Part shown: positions 9,172 through 18,205 of the stretch, in pieces
Numbering within the stretch: position 1 is the first letter of the stretch
Layout: each line of letters starts with the position of its first letter
NCBI RefSeq assembly: GCF_900185015.1
Contig: NZ_FXYD01000001.1
Span: 310,001-374,000 of the forward strand
Origin: Octadecabacter ascidiaceicola
GTDB lineage: Bacteria > Pseudomonadota > Alphaproteobacteria > Rhodobacterales > Rhodobacteraceae
Length of the DNA: 64,000 nt
Direction: 5' to 3'
Notes under the pieces: generated by a model
Seen by the model: the letters and a program-made list of their open reading frames with translations, nothing else
The model's database searches: none
What the model was told of the DNA's origin: nothing
Position numbers and translations under genes: made by a program

Positions 9172-10023
9172 TCAATCGACACGGAGAGGTGGCGGAGTGG
9201 TCGAACGTGGCGGTCTCGAAAACCGTTGACCCTTCACGGGGTCCCAGGGTTCGAATCCCTGTCTCTCCGCCATTTCACTATTTTGACCTGTGAATCCTTC
9301 TAACACCTTGAACGGCAAGGTGGTTTTTGGGGTTCGAAGTCCTGTTTTCTGGCAATAGCTAATCCGCTCCACAAAGGTTAGTTTCAGCACTGTGCGTTGG
9401 AGGGTCAGTTGACCTGATTCCCATAGTTTCCGAGGGTTTGCGAGGAACGCACAAGCGAGTTCGAACAATTGCTCGAAGCTGTGGCTTGGTTGGGCGGATT
9501 TGCCCAGTTTTTCCTGTGCAACGAGCTTGTCTTGCTCAAGTCGCGCGAGGCGCTTTTCATAGGCTGATGCCACGGACGGGATTGTCGTATCAACAATGCG
9601 GTCGAGCAGTCCGTCGATTTGCTTCTCGATCTTGGTCACATCGCGCTTTAGCGACACCATTCCAGCTTGGGCTTGCTCGGCCCGTTGATCCCAAACATTC
9701 TTGAACATCGCTTTGGTCAACGTCAGCAGGGTCTCAGACGGTTGTAGCGCTTGTAAGTAGCCGCTGAACGCCTCTTCCAGCACATCTCGGCGGATCGACT
9801 TGCGGTGGCTCTTACAGTCCTTGGTGAAGCATAGATAATAAGGATGTTTCTTGCCCGTTTTGCTCTTGGACCAATTTGCCGTGAGCGGGTTGTTACCGTC
9901 GTTGCACAGAACGAAGCCATCCTTGGACGCTGACGCGGGCGATAAGGCGGTTCGAGAGTAGAGGCGACGACAACCTGTAAGTGGCGACCAAGTCCGTGCT
10001 TTGATGTAAGCTTGGCGCTGATC
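9172..10023 (-). pseudogene. C-terminal remnant of a large serine recombinase reading antisense through tRNA-Ser
   Basis: The open minus-strand frame holds the zinc-ribbon part GFVLCNDGNNPLTANWSKSK with GKKHPYYLCFTKDCK, then the coiled-coil and C-terminal part (RLARLEQDKLVAQEKLG, LELACAFLANPRKLWESG), a match to large serine recombinases. The catalytic resolvase domain is absent: a TGA at 10026-10024 closes the frame, and upstream of LCNDG the sequence no longer resembles the family. The last ~30 codons (RQGFEPWDPVKGQRF and onward) are the antisense strand of tRNA-Ser. The gene cannot be active; it marks an old tRNA-targeted integration. Confidence 0.8.
9183..9272 (+). tRNA. tRNA-Ser (anticodon CGA)
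   Basis: The 90-base cloverleaf has acceptor stem GGAGAGG/TCTCTCC, anticodon loop CTCGAAA with anticodon CGA (reads UCG), a long class II variable arm GACCC-TTCAC-GGGGTC, T arm CAGGG-TTCGAAT-CCCTG, discriminator G and an encoded CCA at 9270-9272. It is the apparent attachment site of the island that begins immediately downstream. Confidence 0.97.
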
Positions 10024-10064
10024 TCAAGCTTGGACTTTATCTGATGCGCACTTTGCCTACCTTA

Positions 10065-10134
10065 GGTTTGCAAAATTAAGATATTTTGAAGTAAATATTT
10101 GCTTGAGCTTTGAGTTCGTGCTATTTTGCAAACC
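10065..10134. promoter_or_regulatory. Inverted repeat flanking the abiE promoter
   Basis: GGTTTGCAAAAT at 10065-10076 and its exact reverse complement ATTTTGCAAACC at 10123-10134 are separated by 46 AT-rich bases that should hold the promoter. The right arm ends directly before the abiEi ATG. AbiEi antitoxins are known to repress their own operon by binding inverted repeats, so this is the likely operator. No promoter boxes are asserted. Confidence 0.65.
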
Positions 10135-10980
10135 ATGAAGTTACAGAAAGAGCAAAACTTAAAGAAACTCTTGGAAACCGTCCCGAACGGCTTCTTTGTG
10201 GATTCAAAATGGCTCACCGCGCAGGGGATCTCTCGCCAGCTTGTAACGAAGTACCTCAAAAGCGGTTGGCTAGAACGCGCGGGGCACGGTCTATATAGAC
10301 GCCCAACAGTAGCTGTTGAAGACAGTGCGGTCGAACTACCTGATTGGGAAGTTCTCCTACTCTCCATGCAGCACCTGATGGGCTACAGCCTACATGTGGG
10401 CGGTTCAACAGCCTTACGTCGGCGCGGCCACGGCCACTACGTCTCAATAGGTCAAAATGATCGCGTGTTTCTATATGGTGTTTCCCTTCCAGGATGGCTC
10501 AAGTCGGTGCAGACAAACGCCACGCTTGAACTGAACAACCTCAAACTATTCTCGGCTCCCGATATCGGTCTCGACGACGGTGCGAAGCCTCAAGACGGGC
10601 CGCATGCCCATCCTCCGTGGCGTTGGTCCCTGAAGATGTCGTCGCCAGAACGCGCAATCCTTGAAGCCATCAAAGAACTGCCGGAAACAGAAACGTTTCA
10701 TACTATCGACGTCATGTTTCAGGGCTTGGTCAATCTACGGCCCCGCCGCCTTACTGAACTGCTTCAAGCTTGCACCAACATTCAAGTGAAACGGTTGTTC
10801 TTCGTCTTTGCGGATCGCCACAATCATGCATGGCGAAAGCACGTTGATGAGAATGATATAAACCTCGGATCTGGGGATCGCGCATTCGTTATGGGCGGCA
10901 AGTTGCATCCAAAATATCGCATCACGATACCTGAAGACTTGATGCCACAAACCAAAGGAGCGACCGATGAAACCCCATGA
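10135..10980 (+). CDS. AbiEi-type antitoxin / transcriptional regulator (type IV toxin-antitoxin)
   Basis: A 281-residue protein that starts with a winged-helix region (FFVDSKWLTAQGISRQLVTK, then YLKSGWLERAGHGLYRRP), followed by the longer C-terminal AbiEi domain with VGGSTALRRRGHGHYV and SSPERAILEAIKEL, as in the AbiEi_3-like branch. AbiEi neutralises AbiEii and represses the operon. ATG 10135 is chosen over a TTG at 10126, which would lie inside the operator arm. It overlaps the toxin gene by 14 bases. The reading frame is intact although the island around it is decayed. Confidence 0.88.
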   Translation: MKLQKEQNLKKLLETVPNGFFVDSKWLTAQGISRQLVTKYLKSGWLERAGHGLYRRPTVAVEDSAVELPDWEVLLLSMQHLMGYSLHVGGSTALRRRGHGHYVSIGQNDRVFLYGVSLPGWLKSVQTNATLELNNLKLFSAPDIGLDDGAKPQDGPHAHPPWRWSLKMSSPERAILEAIKELPETETFHTIDVMFQGLVNLRPRRLTELLQACTNIQVKRLFFVFADRHNHAWRKHVDENDINLGSGDRAFVMGGKLHPKYRITIPEDLMPQTKGATDETP

Positions 10981-11890
10981 CTATGCGGCTCAGGTCGAAC
11001 TTCTCGTTGGCATCTTGCCCTATGTGGCAAAGGAAGACGTCTTCGCCCTAAAAGGCGGCACCGCGATCAACCTGTTCTATCGCGATCTTCCGCGTCTGTC
11101 GGTCGATATTGATTTGACCTATTTGCCGGTCAAAGATCGTGCAGAAAGCCTCGCCGATATCGATGCCGCGTTAGACCGGATCGCCGCAGACGTTACAGGC
11201 AGCGTTGAAGGCGCGGTCACCCATCGTATCGCGGGTGGCGGTGGCGGCGAAACTCGAATTTTGGTCACGCGCAATGGCGTCGAGGTGAAGGTCGAAACCT
11301 CGCCCGTGTCGCGCGGCGTTGTGAATGAGCCTGAGATCAAGACTGTCAGCCCTGCCGTCGAAGACCGATTTGGTTTTGCTGAGATGCAAGTTGTCTCCTT
11401 TGAAGACCTGTACGGAGGTAAGTTGCACGCAGCACTAGACAGGCAGCACCCGCGTGATCTTTACGACGTCAAATTGCTGTATGAAAACGAGGGCCTGACA
11501 GACGCGTTGTTCCGCACGTTCCTTGTCTACGTTGCGAGTTCAGGCCGTCCACCGCACGAACTGCTAGATCCGAACCTGATCGATCTTGATCTGCCATACG
11601 CACGGGAGTTTGAGGGGATGACTGCGACGGCGGTCCCACTTGTCGATTTGATTGCGACACGAGAACAGCTCATTGCGGACATAAGGGCTCGTCTAGATGA
11701 GCGTGCGAAGACATTCCTTCTGTCACTCCACGATGGCGTGCCAGATTTTGACGCAATCGGTTATACAGATGCAGCGAACCTGCCCGCTGTCAAATGGAAG
11801 CTGTTAAACCTCGAAAAACTCAAGGCCAACAACCCTGAAAAGCATCAAACGCTTCGACAAGAAATCCGAACGCTTTTCGAGGCAGATTGA
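10967..11890 (+). CDS. AbiEii-type nucleotidyltransferase toxin
   Basis: A 307-residue DUF1814-family protein. The nucleotidyltransferase signature is ALKGGTAINLFYRDLPRLSV followed by DIDLTYLP near residue 45, with the metal-binding Asp pair in VDIDL. A later conserved block is FEDLYGGKLHAALDR, then HPRDLYDVKLL. AbiEii toxins add nucleotides to target RNAs (tRNA in studied members) and stop growth. Here it is paired with AbiEi in the usual antitoxin-first order. All visible motif residues are present, so it looks functional. It is the only gene pair of the island that seems selected. Confidence 0.9.
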   Translation: MKPHDYAAQVELLVGILPYVAKEDVFALKGGTAINLFYRDLPRLSVDIDLTYLPVKDRAESLADIDAALDRIAADVTGSVEGAVTHRIAGGGGGETRILVTRNGVEVKVETSPVSRGVVNEPEIKTVSPAVEDRFGFAEMQVVSFEDLYGGKLHAALDRQHPRDLYDVKLLYENEGLTDALFRTFLVYVASSGRPPHELLDPNLIDLDLPYAREFEGMTATAVPLVDLIATREQLIADIRARLDERAKTFLLSLHDGVPDFDAIGYTDAANLPAVKWKLLNLEKLKANNPEKHQTLRQEIRTLFEAD

Positions 11891-12115
11891 TCAAAACAAA
11901 CTAAGTTGACGTGACTCAAATTCCGCCTTTTTCCATGCGGTAGATTCTGCATCGTGATCCAGCCAAGCAATGACGAACTCCACAGCCGTACCAATTTCAG
12001 CAATCCGATCACGGTGGAGGAAATGTGACTTATATCCTGTCTCAGTGATGGGCAGCGGCACCCGTTCTGTGCTGATGACCTCAATATGATCAATGCCGCA
12101 GGACGTAAACCAATC
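11891..12115 (-). pseudogene. C-terminal fragment of an unidentified protein
   Basis: Ends convergently with abiEii; the TGA is at 11893-11891, directly after the toxin stop. The frame reads CGIDHIEVISTERVPLPITE, ETGYKSHFLHRDRIAEIGTA and ends EFESRQLSLF. It has a coherent protein composition but no start codon in this frame; upstream it runs into the damaged MobC-like sequence. It looks like the tail of an island or plasmid gene whose 5' part was lost. I cannot name the family. Confidence 0.45.
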
Positions 12116-12425
12116 GGTGCAATGGCGAAGCCAACGAGAACAACGCGCGCATGAGGCTGAACAGCGCCGAATGGATCTTGCAGCGAAGCAAGCTGGTTCG
12201 CGCTGTGACTGTGCGGTGGCTGTCTATCAGGCCGAACACAGGATGCCGTTGCCCCAGCAGGCCAAGAATTTGCGCAATCTCCAGTTTGTCCGCAATCGAA
12301 GCAGATGACCGGCGTTTCCTGCGCGGCAATTGTTCATCCAGCACCTTGGCTCGAATGAATGTAGCCAACGCCATCCCATCGGCCATGTCCTTCAAGCGCT
12401 CGTGATCATGAGCCGACAACCGCAA
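12090..12425 (-). pseudogene. Damaged MobC/relaxosome-like gene
   Basis: The first ~59 codons (from 12425 down to about 12249) are well formed: LSAHDHERLKDMADGMALAT, FIRAKVLDEQLPRRKR and ADKLEIAQILGLLGQ, resembling small ribbon-helix-helix mobilisation proteins of alphaproteobacterial plasmids and islands. After GLLGQ the frame changes to an Arg/Leu/Ser-rich reading that lacks the NNLNQ-type conserved part, which indicates a frameshift or deletion near 12245. The 5' end touches the leader of the divergent mobC. Probably non-functional. Confidence 0.5.
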
Positions 12426-12451
12426 TGTTGGGCGCGCTGAAGGTGGTTGTC

Positions 12452-12808
12452 ATGGCGAGACGTGATCCAAAACCGCGCACGGTTCGCACTGTGCTACTGC
12501 GCGTAAGATGCACCGAAGAAGAACGTGCAAGCTGGGCGGACAAGGCTCGTGCTGAAGAGCGTTCCCTCTCGGATTACACCCGCCATGTTTTGTCCTCTGA
12601 ACCTATGCGACGCCGGGTGCATCCCCCCGAAGTTGACCCCACGCTTCTGGCAGCTGTTGGGCGCACAGGGAACAACCTCAATCAGATTTCCCATGCGCTT
12701 AACACCGACCGAAAGGCTGGGTGTGCGATTGATCTGATTGCGGTCCGCACGCTTCTGCTGGCGGTCACGCGTCAGCTGGCTGCGATTGTTGAGGATCATT
12801 CCCGATGA
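12452..12808 (+). CDS. MobC-like relaxosome accessory protein
   Basis: A 118-residue protein resembling MobC proteins, which bind oriT DNA next to a relaxase. The N-terminus is basic (MARRDPKPRTVRTVLLRVRC), a ribbon-helix-helix segment follows (TEEERASWADKARAEERSLSDYTR), and the family signature GRTGNNLNQISHALN lies near residue 77. ATG 12452 is preferred because AAGGTGG lies upstream; an in-frame ATG also exists at 12425. Its stop overlaps the ATG of a broken relaxase start in an ATGA, the normal mobC-mobA arrangement. Without the relaxase it is probably a relic, though its frame is intact. Confidence 0.75.
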   Translation: MARRDPKPRTVRTVLLRVRCTEEERASWADKARAEERSLSDYTRHVLSSEPMRRRVHPPEVDPTLLAAVGRTGNNLNQISHALNTDRKAGCAIDLIAVRTLLLAVTRQLAAIVEDHSR

Positions 12809-12945
12809 TGGTGCGCTTCTTTGATCATGGGGAATCCCTTACAACAACCGAGCGTTCATTCAAGGTGACAGATCGATTGGCATCTCTTGGTTTTGTCTTA
12901 GCCGCATTCAATGCCCTTTCGCGCAGTTGTTTGAGTGAATGCTGA
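12805..12945 (+). pseudogene. Truncated relaxase N-terminus
   Basis: The short frame begins MMVRFFDHGES, which resembles the first residues of MobA-type relaxases that follow mobC, but then continues into unrelated sequence (LTTTERSFKVTDRLASLGF) and stops after 46 codons. No Tyr or His-triad relaxase motif remains. A deletion joining the start of a relaxase gene to another fragment is the simplest reading. Low information; the assignment relies on position and the first ten residues. Confidence 0.4.
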
Positions 12946-13114
12946 GCTGTCCAACGGAAAGGTCATCTTCGATCAGATCGTCAATAAAGCTTGCTTCAAT
13001 AGGGCGAAGTTCGAAGATGATGTTCTCCCGCTCTTCGTTGTTGCGATCCAGTCCTTTGGTCAGGTGGAACTGCGTTTCAGACCGCGAATGGAAATTCCGG
13101 CTACGTGGGTATGG
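12908..13114 (-). pseudogene. Fragment of an unidentified coding sequence
   Basis: Minus-strand open stretch of 68 codons with coherent, non-random composition: RSETQFHLTKGLDRNNEERE, NIIFELRPIEASFIDDLIED and DLSVGQLSIHSNN. It is bounded by a TAG upstream and has no start codon. It overlaps the truncated relaxase frame on the other strand and ends the island on the glpK side. The family is not recognised. No copy of the tRNA-Ser 3' end was found here, so the right attachment site seems lost. Confidence 0.3.
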
Positions 13115-13192
13115 CTATGACGTACGCGATACGAAACGCGGCGCCGTTTTGACCACCCTGCCCCAAGGTGTCGAAATCTGTACGCTAGACGC

Positions 13193-14656
13193 TTAAGTCT
13201 TTGTGCGATTGATGGCGTCTTTCCAACCAGCAAAACGGCGGTCTTTATCGGCCGCCGACATGACTGGACTGAACTTACGCTCAAGCGCCCAAGTCTTTGC
13301 GAACGCGTCCTGCGTTGGGTAGACCCCTGCCCGCATACCAGCAAGCCACGCCGCGCCAAGTGCTGTTGTTTCAAGCACCTTCGGGCGATCCACAGGCGCG
13401 CCGATAATGTCGGCCAGAAATTGCATTGCCCAGTCAGATGCGGACATACCGCCATCAACGCGCAATGTTCCATTCGCAGCGCCAGACCAATCCGCATGCA
13501 TCGCTTCCAGCAAGTCGCGTGTCTGAAAGCCGACGCTTTCCAACGCCGCACGTGCAAATTCGGCCGGCCCCGCATTTCGAGTAAGCCCGAAAATGGCGCC
13601 TCGTGCTTCGGCGTCCCAATATGGCGCACCAAGCCCTGTGAAAGCCGGCACAAGATATAGCTCAACCGATAGATCGGCCTTTTCAGCTAAGGCATGGGTA
13701 TCTTTCGCGTCATCAATAATCCCAAGACCATCGCGAAGCCATTGCACAACCGCGCCCGCAATGAATATCGACCCTTCAAGCGCGTAGGTCGCCTTACCGT
13801 CTAGCTGATAAGCAATCGTGCCAAGCAAACGGTTCTTGCTCATTACCAACTCATCACCCGTGTTCAGCAGCGCAAAACAGCCCGTGCCATAGGTGGATTT
13901 CAACATCCCCGGCTCAAAGCAGGCCTGTCCAATGGTCGCCGCTTGCTGATCCCCCGCAACCCCGAGGATGGGCAATTCAGGACCAAACATATCCGTCGTG
14001 CCAAAGTCCGCAGCGCAGTCCAAAACCTCGGGCAGCATGGACATCGGGATATTGAACCGCTTGCAAATCGTTTCATCCCAAACGCCATCACGGATGTTGT
14101 AAAGCATTGTTCGTGCAGCGTTGGTGGCGTCTGTGACATGGCGTTTGCCGCCGTTCATCCGCCAAATCAGAAAGCTGTCGACAGTTCCAAACGCTAGTTT
14201 GCCCGCATCTGCCATTTCTTGCGCACCTTCAACGGTTTGCAAGATGTATCTCACCTTCGTCGCACTAAAATACGGGTCTGCCAAAAGGCCTGTTCGCTGG
14301 GTGATTTCGGCCTCAAACCCTTCCGCCTTCAGTTCATCACAGAATGCAGCCGTGCGGCGGTCCTGCCAAACAATTGCGTTGTGGATCGGCTTACCTGTCT
14401 CGCGGTTCCAGACAATGGTGGTTTCGCGCTGGTTGGTGATGCCGATGGCGGCAATATCATCCGATTTGGCGACGACATCGTTACAAACCGAAACAACGCT
14501 GTCCCAAATCTCTTCCACATCATGCTCAACCCAACCGGATTGCGGGTAGATCTGCGTGAATTCCTGCTGCGCTACATGGGCTACCCCCATGTTTTCATCA
14601 AACAAAATCGCACGACTGGATGTCGTGCCTTGATCGATCGCGAGGATATGGGTCAT
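13193..14656 (-). CDS. glpK: Glycerol kinase
   Basis: A 487-residue FGGY-family kinase that makes glycerol 3-phosphate in the cytoplasm. Seen: N-terminal phosphate loop [37 protein letters not shown], and the C-terminal ATP domain [20 protein letters not shown]. Length is normal for GlpK. Its start overlaps the rlmE stop by 4 bases (ATGA), so it is translated from the rlmE transcript, itself 20 bases after aglK. No glpF, glpD or glpR is near. The island's right edge lies just behind its 3' end. Confidence 0.95.
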   Translation of the reverse strand: MTHILAIDQGTTSSRAILFDENMGVAHVAQQEFTQIYPQSGWVEHDVEEIWDSVVSVCNDVVAKSDDIAAIGITNQRETTIVWNRETGKPIHNAIVWQDRRTAAFCDELKAEGFEAEITQRTGLLADPYFSATKVRYILQTVEGAQEMADAGKLAFGTVDSFLIWRMNGGKRHVTDATNAARTMLYNIRDGVWDETICKRFNIPMSMLPEVLDCAADFGTTDMFGPELPILGVAGDQQAATIGQACFEPGMLKSTYGTGCFALLNTGDELVMSKNRLLGTIAYQLDGKATYALEGSIFIAGAVVQWLRDGLGIIDDAKDTHALAEKADLSVELYLVPAFTGLGAPYWDAEARGAIFGLTRNAGPAEFARAALESVGFQTRDLLEAMHADWSGAANGTLRVDGGMSASDWAMQFLADIIGAPVDRPKVLETTALGAAWLAGMRAGVYPTQDAFAKTWALERKFSPVMSAADKDRRFAGWKDAINRTKT

Positions 14657-15402
14657 GCGTCGCTGTCTCCTAGATCGCCCCCGCGAAATCCGGTTGCGAC
14701 GACAAATTTTTCGGAGCTGTCAGACCGCGACGATGGCGGCTTAACGTATTGTACTTTCTTGAAATTCTTTTTCAGCATACGCTGCAAGTCAGCTTCTGCA
14801 CCACCGGCCAGAACCTTGGCGACAAATGTGCCACCCTCTTCCAGCACGTCAAAGGCGAAATAGGCCGCCGTTTCACACAGCGCCATGATGCGGTTGTGAT
14901 CTGTCTGTTTGTGGCCCGACGCCGATGCCGCCATGTCCGACATCACAACGTCCGCTTTGCCACCTAGCCAGTCTTTGACTTTGATGTCTGCATCATCCTC
15001 CATGAAATCGAGTACATGAAGCTCGGCCCCTGGGATCGGTTCCATCTCTTGCAAATCTACGCCAAGGATCGTGCCAACTGGCTTTCCCTTGCGTTCACCC
15101 AACGCGTTTACGCGCGGCACCGCAACCTGAACCCAACCACCGGGTGCGGCACCGAGATCTACAATGCGTTTCCCGGGCGTTAAGAAGTTGAATTTCTCGT
15201 TCAATTCCAAAATCTTATAGGCTGCACGACCGCGGTAGCCATCGGCCTTTGCGCGCGCGACATAAGGATCGTTCAATTGCCGTTGCAGCCACAACGTGGA
15301 CGACATTTTGCGACCACGTGCAGACTTAACCTTAACAGTCAGGTCACGCTGGCCACGGCCACTGTCATTTTTGCCGGTACGGGATGTGGGTTTCTTTGCC
15401 AT
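14653..15402 (-). CDS. rlmE: 23S rRNA 2'-O-ribose methyltransferase (U2552)
   Basis: A 249-residue RrmJ/FtsJ-type enzyme that methylates U2552 of 23S rRNA using SAM. The K-D-K-E catalytic set is visible: [39 protein letters not shown] and [13 protein letters not shown]. The SAM loop is [11 protein letters not shown] basic tail of about 30 residues precedes the core ([22 protein letters not shown] starts it), longer than the E. coli protein. It is coupled to glpK by a 4-bp overlap and follows aglK closely, an unusual partner; ppx is the common neighbour in related bacteria. Confidence 0.95.
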   Translation of the reverse strand: MAKKPTSRTGKNDSGRGQRDLTVKVKSARGRKMSSTLWLQRQLNDPYVARAKADGYRGRAAYKILELNEKFNFLTPGKRIVDLGAAPGGWVQVAVPRVNALGERKGKPVGTILGVDLQEMEPIPGAELHVLDFMEDDADIKVKDWLGGKADVVMSDMAASASGHKQTDHNRIMALCETAAYFAFDVLEEGGTFVAKVLAGGAEADLQRMLKKNFKKVQYVKPPSSRSDSSEKFVVATGFRGGDLGDSDA

Positions 15403-15422
15403 ATCATCCAGTACCGCGCGTC

Positions 15423-16514
15423 CTAGCGGTAGTAAAGGGACCGCCCGTTCGCAAAGATTTGAACTTTGTCTGGTGCAGCCGCCATACGTACAGGTTTTCC
15501 ACGGAGTTCAGCGTGAATACCGGGCAATTTACCAATCACCGCGTCATTGTTTCCGACTTTGTCGAAATACAGCAACGTCACCTCGCCCAAGGCCTCCGTA
15601 ATGTGAACCTTACCTTCAAAGGCATAGTCATCGCCGGTGGTTGCGACCATATCTTCTGGTCGAATCCCAACGTTAACCTTCATGCCCTTATCAGCCGTTT
15701 GTGTTGGCACAGCGGACGTAACAACGCCACCGCCATCCAACTTGACCTTGGTCTGCGCGCCCGTCTCAACGATTTCACCAGACAACAGGTTCATCGCAGG
15801 TGAACCGATAAATTGGGCCACAAACTCGTTCTCTGGGCGCTCATACAATTCAAGAGGCGTTCCAACTTGCGCGATGCCTTTGTTCGCCAGAACAACAATC
15901 CGTGTCGCAAGTGTCATGGCTTCCACCTGATCGTGGGTCACGTAGATCATAGTAGAGTCCGGCATGGATTCCTTAAGCTGCGCGATCTCAATGCGCGTCG
16001 CGACACGCAGCGCTGCATCAAGGTTGGAAAGCGGTTCATCAAATAGGTAAACCTTCGGGTCACGCACAATAGAACGGCCAATCGCAACTCGCTGACGTTG
16101 ACCGCCCGACAGGGCTTTGGGCAGGCGATCAAGGTAGTCATCCAACTGCAGAATACGCGCTGCTTTCTCAATCGCTGCGTCAATTTCGGCCTTCGGTTTC
16201 TTTGCCAGTTTCAACGCAAAGCTCATGTTGTCGCGCACTGTCATATGGGGATAGAGCGCATAAGATTGGAATACCATCGCAATCCCACGTTGCGCGGGCG
16301 GCACGTCGTTCACCACCTGCCCGTCAATCTGAAGCTCGCCGCCTGTGATCTTTTCAAGGCCAGCAATCATCCGAAGCAGTGTAGATTTGCCACAACCAGA
16401 TGGGCCAACAAAGACAATCAACTCGCCGGTTTTAATGTCGAGATTGATGTCCTTGAGAACGTCAACATTGCCGCCATAGGTCTTGGCAACATTCGTCAGT
16501 TTAAGATCAGCCAT
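15423..16514 (-). CDS. aglK: ABC transporter ATP-binding protein for alpha-glucosides
   Basis: A 363-residue MalK/UgpC-type ATPase that powers sugar uptake. Walker [12 protein letters not shown] near residue 38, Q loop, signature [14 protein letters not shown] near 135, Walker [13 protein letters not shown] near 155 and the H loop TMIYVTHDQ are all present. The C-terminal part from about residue 240 is the TOBE regulatory domain (VGIRPEDMV). It is last in the aglE-F-G-A-K operon, 18 bases after aglA. Function as AglK rests on operon context, since MalK-type ATPases look alike and some serve several importers. Confidence 0.92.
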   Translation of the reverse strand: MADLKLTNVAKTYGGNVDVLKDINLDIKTGELIVFVGPSGCGKSTLLRMIAGLEKITGGELQIDGQVVNDVPPAQRGIAMVFQSYALYPHMTVRDNMSFALKLAKKPKAEIDAAIEKAARILQLDDYLDRLPKALSGGQRQRVAIGRSIVRDPKVYLFDEPLSNLDAALRVATRIEIAQLKESMPDSTMIYVTHDQVEAMTLATRIVVLANKGIAQVGTPLELYERPENEFVAQFIGSPAMNLLSGEIVETGAQTKVKLDGGGVVTSAVPTQTADKGMKVNVGIRPEDMVATTGDDYAFEGKVHITEALGEVTLLYFDKVGNNDAVIGKLPGIHAELRGKPVRMAAAPDKVQIFANGRSLYYR

Positions 16515-16532
16515 GTCCGTCCCTCCCGTTGA

Positions 16533-18200
16533 TCAACTGGCCGGCGCGGTGGCAACAAACACCTGCCACGGACCAAGAGTAAGTGTGTCTCCCACCGGCA
16601 CATCCGCGCCACCGAGATCTTGCGCGATTGCAGTCCAACTGCCGCTTGGAAGCGCGACTCCGGCAGCGTCTTCCCCCAAGTTGAACGCACAGAAAATACG
16701 CTCTCCATCTAAGCTGCGGGTGAAATAGACAACGCTGCCATCCGCCTTAACACCGTCATGCTCGCCCTTCGCCAAAGCCGGATTGGCATTCCGCAACGCA
16801 ATGGCACGGCGATAATGATGGATCAGTGCTTCTGGGTCGTCTTCTTGAACGGCAACACTCATCTGGGTATGGGCCGAACTGACGGGAAGCCAAGGTTTGT
16901 CAGCTGTACTAAACCCGCCATTGGAATTTGAAGGTTCCCAAACCATTGGAGTCCGGCACCCATCTCTCCCCTTGAATTCCGGCCAAAATTCGATGCCGTA
17001 CGGGTCTTGCAGGTCTTCATAGGCTACGTCTGCTTCATGCAGGCCCAGCTCTTCTCCCTGATAAATGCAAGCCGAACCACGCAGACACATCATCAACGTT
17101 GTCATCGCGCGTAAAGCGGCATCTGACGTGTCCCAACGGGACGCGTGTCGAATGACGTCGTGGTTTGAAAACGCCCAACAGGCCCAACCGTCTGCGGCGC
17201 GCTTATCGACCTCACCCATAACACGCGCGATCTCGGCGGCATCGGGGCGCGCGCTTGTCAGGAATTCGAACGCATAACACATCTGCATCAGATCGCCGCC
17301 CGCCGTGTATTCGCCCAAAATCTCAAGCCCGCGTTGCGCGTCACCAACTTCACCAACTGCCGCCGCATTGTATGGTTCCATTACCGCGCGCAGCTTGCGC
17401 AGAAACTCGAGGTTCTCTGGCTGGTTCTTGGAATAGAGATGGATTTGGTGGTTATAGGGGTTCACGGATGGGGCAATCGTAGAATTACGCTGATCCCGTG
17501 GTAGTGGTGGATTACTGCGCAACTGCTTGTCGTGCATATAGAAATTGATCGTATCGAGGCGGAACCCGTCCACTCCACGTTCAAGCCAGAACTTCGCCAC
17601 ATCTAACAACGCTTGTTGAACATCAGGCTCCCAGAAGTTCAGGTCAGGCTGCGAGCTTAGGAAGTTGTGCAAGAAATACTGCTCGCGCTCGCCGCTCCAT
17701 TGCCAAGCAGACCCGCCGAAAATGGACAGCCAGTTGTTTGGCGGCGTTCCGTCTTCTTTTGCGTCGGCCCAGACGTACCAACTGGACTTATCGTTCTGTG
17801 CATTCTTGCGGCTCTCTTGAAACCACGGATGTTGGTCAGACGTATGCGACAACACGAGGTCGATCATGACTTTCAGCCCATTCTGGTGGGCCGTCGCAAT
17901 CAACGCATCAAAGTCAGCCAATGTACCGAACATCGGGTCGACGTCGCAATAGTTTGACACATCATACCCGAAGTCCTTCATCGGAGAGGTGAAGAACGGT
18001 GAAATCCAAACGGCATCCACGCCAAGCGACGCGATATATGGAAGGCGTTGAACAATTCCGGCCAGATCACCGACACCATCACCATCGCTGTCTTGGTAGC
18101 TGCGCGGATATATCTGATAGATAACCGCCCCTTTCCACCAATCTTTATCCTTATCCATGTGCACGTTGCTGGATACAGTTTCCATTTTGCTCATCATCAT
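16533..18200 (-). CDS. aglA: Alpha-glucosidase, GH13 family
   Basis: A 555-residue cytoplasmic enzyme that should hydrolyse imported maltose, trehalose, sucrose or related alpha-glucosides to glucose. The (beta/alpha)8 barrel has GH13 region I DLVLSHTSDQHPWF, region II GFRLDTINF with nucleophile Asp216, region III VGEVGD with acid/base Glu284, and region IV FSNHD with Asp348. The N-terminal WWKGAVIYQIYPRSYQDSDG with GDGVGDL is typical of the oligo-1,6-glucosidase subfamily. Three consecutive ATGs follow AGGAC, so the first (18200) is kept. It is 5 bases after aglG, inside the transporter operon. Confidence 0.95.
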   Translation of the reverse strand: MMMSKMETVSSNVHMDKDKDWWKGAVIYQIYPRSYQDSDGDGVGDLAGIVQRLPYIASLGVDAVWISPFFTSPMKDFGYDVSNYCDVDPMFGTLADFDALIATAHQNGLKVMIDLVLSHTSDQHPWFQESRKNAQNDKSSWYVWADAKEDGTPPNNWLSIFGGSAWQWSGEREQYFLHNFLSSQPDLNFWEPDVQQALLDVAKFWLERGVDGFRLDTINFYMHDKQLRSNPPLPRDQRNSTIAPSVNPYNHQIHLYSKNQPENLEFLRKLRAVMEPYNAAAVGEVGDAQRGLEILGEYTAGGDLMQMCYAFEFLTSARPDAAEIARVMGEVDKRAADGWACWAFSNHDVIRHASRWDTSDAALRAMTTLMMCLRGSACIYQGEELGLHEADVAYEDLQDPYGIEFWPEFKGRDGCRTPMVWEPSNSNGGFSTADKPWLPVSSAHTQMSVAVQEDDPEALIHHYRRAIALRNANPALAKGEHDGVKADGSVVYFTRSLDGERIFCAFNLGEDAAGVALPSGSWTAIAQDLGGADVPVGDTLTLGPWQVFVATAPAS

Positions 18201-18205
18201 TTGTC

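Noticed and set aside
9102-9293. Plus-strand ORF across the tRNA-Ser gene
   Set aside because: It is only the translated tRNA gene (EWSNVAVSKTVDPSRG), a common false call.
12900-13192. Right attachment site as a copy of the tRNA-Ser 3' end
   Set aside because: Looked for the T arm and acceptor sequence up to glpK; only short chance matches such as GGAATCCC were present.
13060-13665. 201-codon minus-strand ORF overlapping the end of glpK
   Set aside because: Out-of-frame shadow of glpK extended into the island edge; Arg/Cys-rich and without a domain.
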